A stretch of DNA of 64,000 nt from Bombilactobacillus bombi (GTDB lineage Bacteria; Bacillota; Bacilli; Lactobacillales; Lactobacillaceae), in assembly GCF_964340835.1 (NCBI RefSeq), contig NZ_OZ204251.1; one strand, written 5' to 3'. A program made the position numbers and the translations under genes. The notes under the pieces are model-generated. The model saw only the letters and a program-made list of their open reading frames with translations. It was not told where the DNA came from and ran no database searches. Numbering within the stretch: position 1 is the first letter of the stretch; the number at the start of each line of letters is the position of its first letter. Below are positions 62,826 to 64,000 of this stretch, one piece after another.

Positions 62826-63830
62826 TTGTTTGGAATGCGATCACGAAATGTTGGAATAGATTTAGGTACAGCAAATACAATTGTTTATGTTGACGGGAAA
62901 GGTATTGTTTTAAGGGAACCTTCTGTCGTAGCTAAAAAAGTTGCTAGTGGAGAAGTCGTTGCTGTTGGCGAGCAAGCAAGAGCAATGATTGGTCGAACTC
63001 CTGGCAGTATAAAAGCTATTCGCCCGATGAAAGATGGTGTTATTGCTGATTATGATACTACAGCAGCAATGATGCAATATTTTTTAAAAAAAGCAGTTGG
63101 CAATGCTAAGCCTTCTGTAATGGTTTGTGTACCTAGTGGTGTTACGGAAGTCGAAAAGCGTGCCGTTATTGAAGCAACTCAGCATGCCGGTGCGCGCGAT
63201 GCTTATTTGATAGAAGAACCTTTTGCTGCTGCTATTGGTGCCGGTTTGCCAGTAATGGATCCTACAGGTAGCATGGTAGCAGATATAGGTGGTGGAACTA
63301 CTGATGTAGCCACCATTTCTCTTGGCGGGATTGTTTCTAGTCGTTCAATTAGAATGGCCGGAGATAAGTTTGATGAATCCATTATTGCTTATATTCGTCA
63401 GGAATTTAATCTTTTAATTGGTGAACGCACGGCTGAACAATTAAAGATGGAAATTGGTTCGGCTTCGGTTGAAAAAGCATCAGAGCTTCCAAATATGAGT
63501 ATTCGCGGTCGCGATTTGGTTACTGGATTGCCTAAGACAGTAGATTTAGCTGCCGTCGATGTTGCTAAGGCTATTCATGAAGATATTGAAGAAATAGTAA
63601 ATGCTATTAAAGAAACTTTAGAAGAAACGTCACCGGAAATTTCTGCGGATGTGATAGATCATGGGATTGTGCTGACTGGTGGAGGTGCTTTACTCAGTAA
63701 TTTGTCTGAAGTTATTTCAGATTCTACTAAAGTGCCAGTATTTGTAGCACAGGATCCACTTGATTGTGTAGCAATTGGTACTGGAGAATCTTTGAAAAAT
63801 CTTGATGTTATACGACAACAACACCGCTAA
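62826..63830 (+). CDS. mreB: Rod-shape determining actin MreB
   Basis: A 334-residue bacterial actin. Phosphate loops GIDLGTANTIV and DIGGGTTDVAT, adenosine motif LTGGGALLSN. The LIEEPFAAAIGAG segment marks the MreB branch, in contrast to Mbl at 47314. TTG start at 62826, after AAGGAGA. mreC follows after a possible hairpin, as in the classical mreBCD operon. Confidence 0.96.
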   Translation: MFGMRSRNVGIDLGTANTIVYVDGKGIVLREPSVVAKKVASGEVVAVGEQARAMIGRTPGSIKAIRPMKDGVIADYDTTAAMMQYFLKKAVGNAKPSVMVCVPSGVTEVEKRAVIEATQHAGARDAYLIEEPFAAAIGAGLPVMDPTGSMVADIGGGTTDVATISLGGIVSSRSIRMAGDKFDESIIAYIRQEFNLLIGERTAEQLKMEIGSASVEKASELPNMSIRGRDLVTGLPKTVDLAAVDVAKAIHEDIEEIVNAIKETLEETSPEISADVIDHGIVLTGGGALLSNLSEVISDSTKVPVFVAQDPLDCVAIGTGESLKNLDVIRQQHR

Positions 63831-63858
63831 AAAGGTGGGGGAGGCCCCGCTTTTTTAT
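63831..63858 (+). terminator. Possible attenuating hairpin between mreB and mreC
   Basis: AAAGG-TGGGG pairs with CCCCG-CTTT, followed by TTTTTTATTTT. It lies inside the expected mreBC operon, so it may lower rather than stop transcription of mreC. Confidence 0.6.
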
Positions 63859-63874
63859 TTTAATGGAGGGTTTC

Positions 63875-64000
63875 ATGCGGAACTTTTTTTCTAACAAAAA
63901 GTTAATCATTATTATGGTTCTTGTAATTGTTGTAGTTTCAATGATTACAGCATCTTTAACATTTGGACAAAAAAGAGCACGGCCAACTATTATTCATCAG
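63875..64000 (+). CDS. mreC: Rod-shape protein MreC, N-terminal part
   Basis: The first 42 residues only, running off the window. A short basic start (MRNFFSNKK), one membrane helix (LIIIMVLVIVVVSMITAS) and then basic residues match MreC, the anchored protein that activates elongation synthases. GGAGG precedes the ATG, and mreB is directly upstream. Confidence 0.85.
   Translation, partial: MRNFFSNKKLIIIMVLVIVVVSMITASLTFGQKRARPTIIHQ

Noticed and set aside
1..64000. CRISPR arrays, prophage, transposons or integrons
   Set aside because: I saw no regularly spaced repeats, transposase, integrase or phage structural gene while reading the window.

Overview
This window reads as chromosomal DNA of an A+T-rich Firmicute of the order Lactobacillales, most likely a member of Lactobacillaceae. 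The signs are an 801-residue PepX, a C69 dipeptidase, the tdk-prfA-prmC-ywlC-upp-atp gene order, an Mbl/YidD/DUF2969/RodA cluster after atpC, T-box and lysine-riboswitch leaders, GTG/TTG starts and strong GGAGG ribosome sites. I cannot fix the species; a bee- or plant-associated low-GC lactobacillus would fit. I see no prophage, insertion sequence, CRISPR array or rRNA. Most of the window is ordinary core genome.

Layout. 1-5106: end of a family 2 glycosyltransferase, a GNAT acetyltransferase, an amino-acid permease and PepX. 5216-15293: a complete lysine/diaminopimelate block. lysC-dapF run leftward; lysA-dapH-ykuR-dapA-dapB-patA-asd run rightward behind a lysine riboswitch and intrinsic terminator. 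Together these nine enzymes take aspartate to lysine by the N-acetyl branch. 15336-19280: a TetR/flavin-reductase pair with a palindromic operator, a PfoR-like EIIC membrane protein behind a Tyr/Phe-rich leader-peptide attenuator, an MgtC protein, a PspC protein and a 45-residue membrane protein. 19463-24066: single tRNA-Gln(CUG) and tRNA-Glu(CUC) genes bracketing a C69 dipeptidase, a YjeM-like permease and an unassigned XRE-regulator/97-residue-protein pair. 24223-34574: CPBP protease, a heterodimeric ABC exporter, a serine hydrolase, and a two-component system divergent from an ABC-2 export system.

34624-46866: MurT without an adjacent GatD, then tdk, prfA, prmC, ywlC, upp and the eight-gene F1Fo ATP synthase operon. 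47011-50248: DUF1146 protein, Mbl, EpuA-like protein, YidD, DUF2969 protein and RodA, a cell-elongation and envelope cluster. 50409-64000: UspA, a small membrane protein, RarA, S4 with a structured leader, EzrA, a NifS-type desulfurase with ThiI, ValS behind a T-box, FolC, RadC, MreB and the start of MreC.

The least explained parts are the leader at 17641-17883, the structured 5' region and 97-residue protein at 23385-23864, and the 45-residue protein at 19143-19280. All identifications come from reading motifs, lengths and context; no database search was run.
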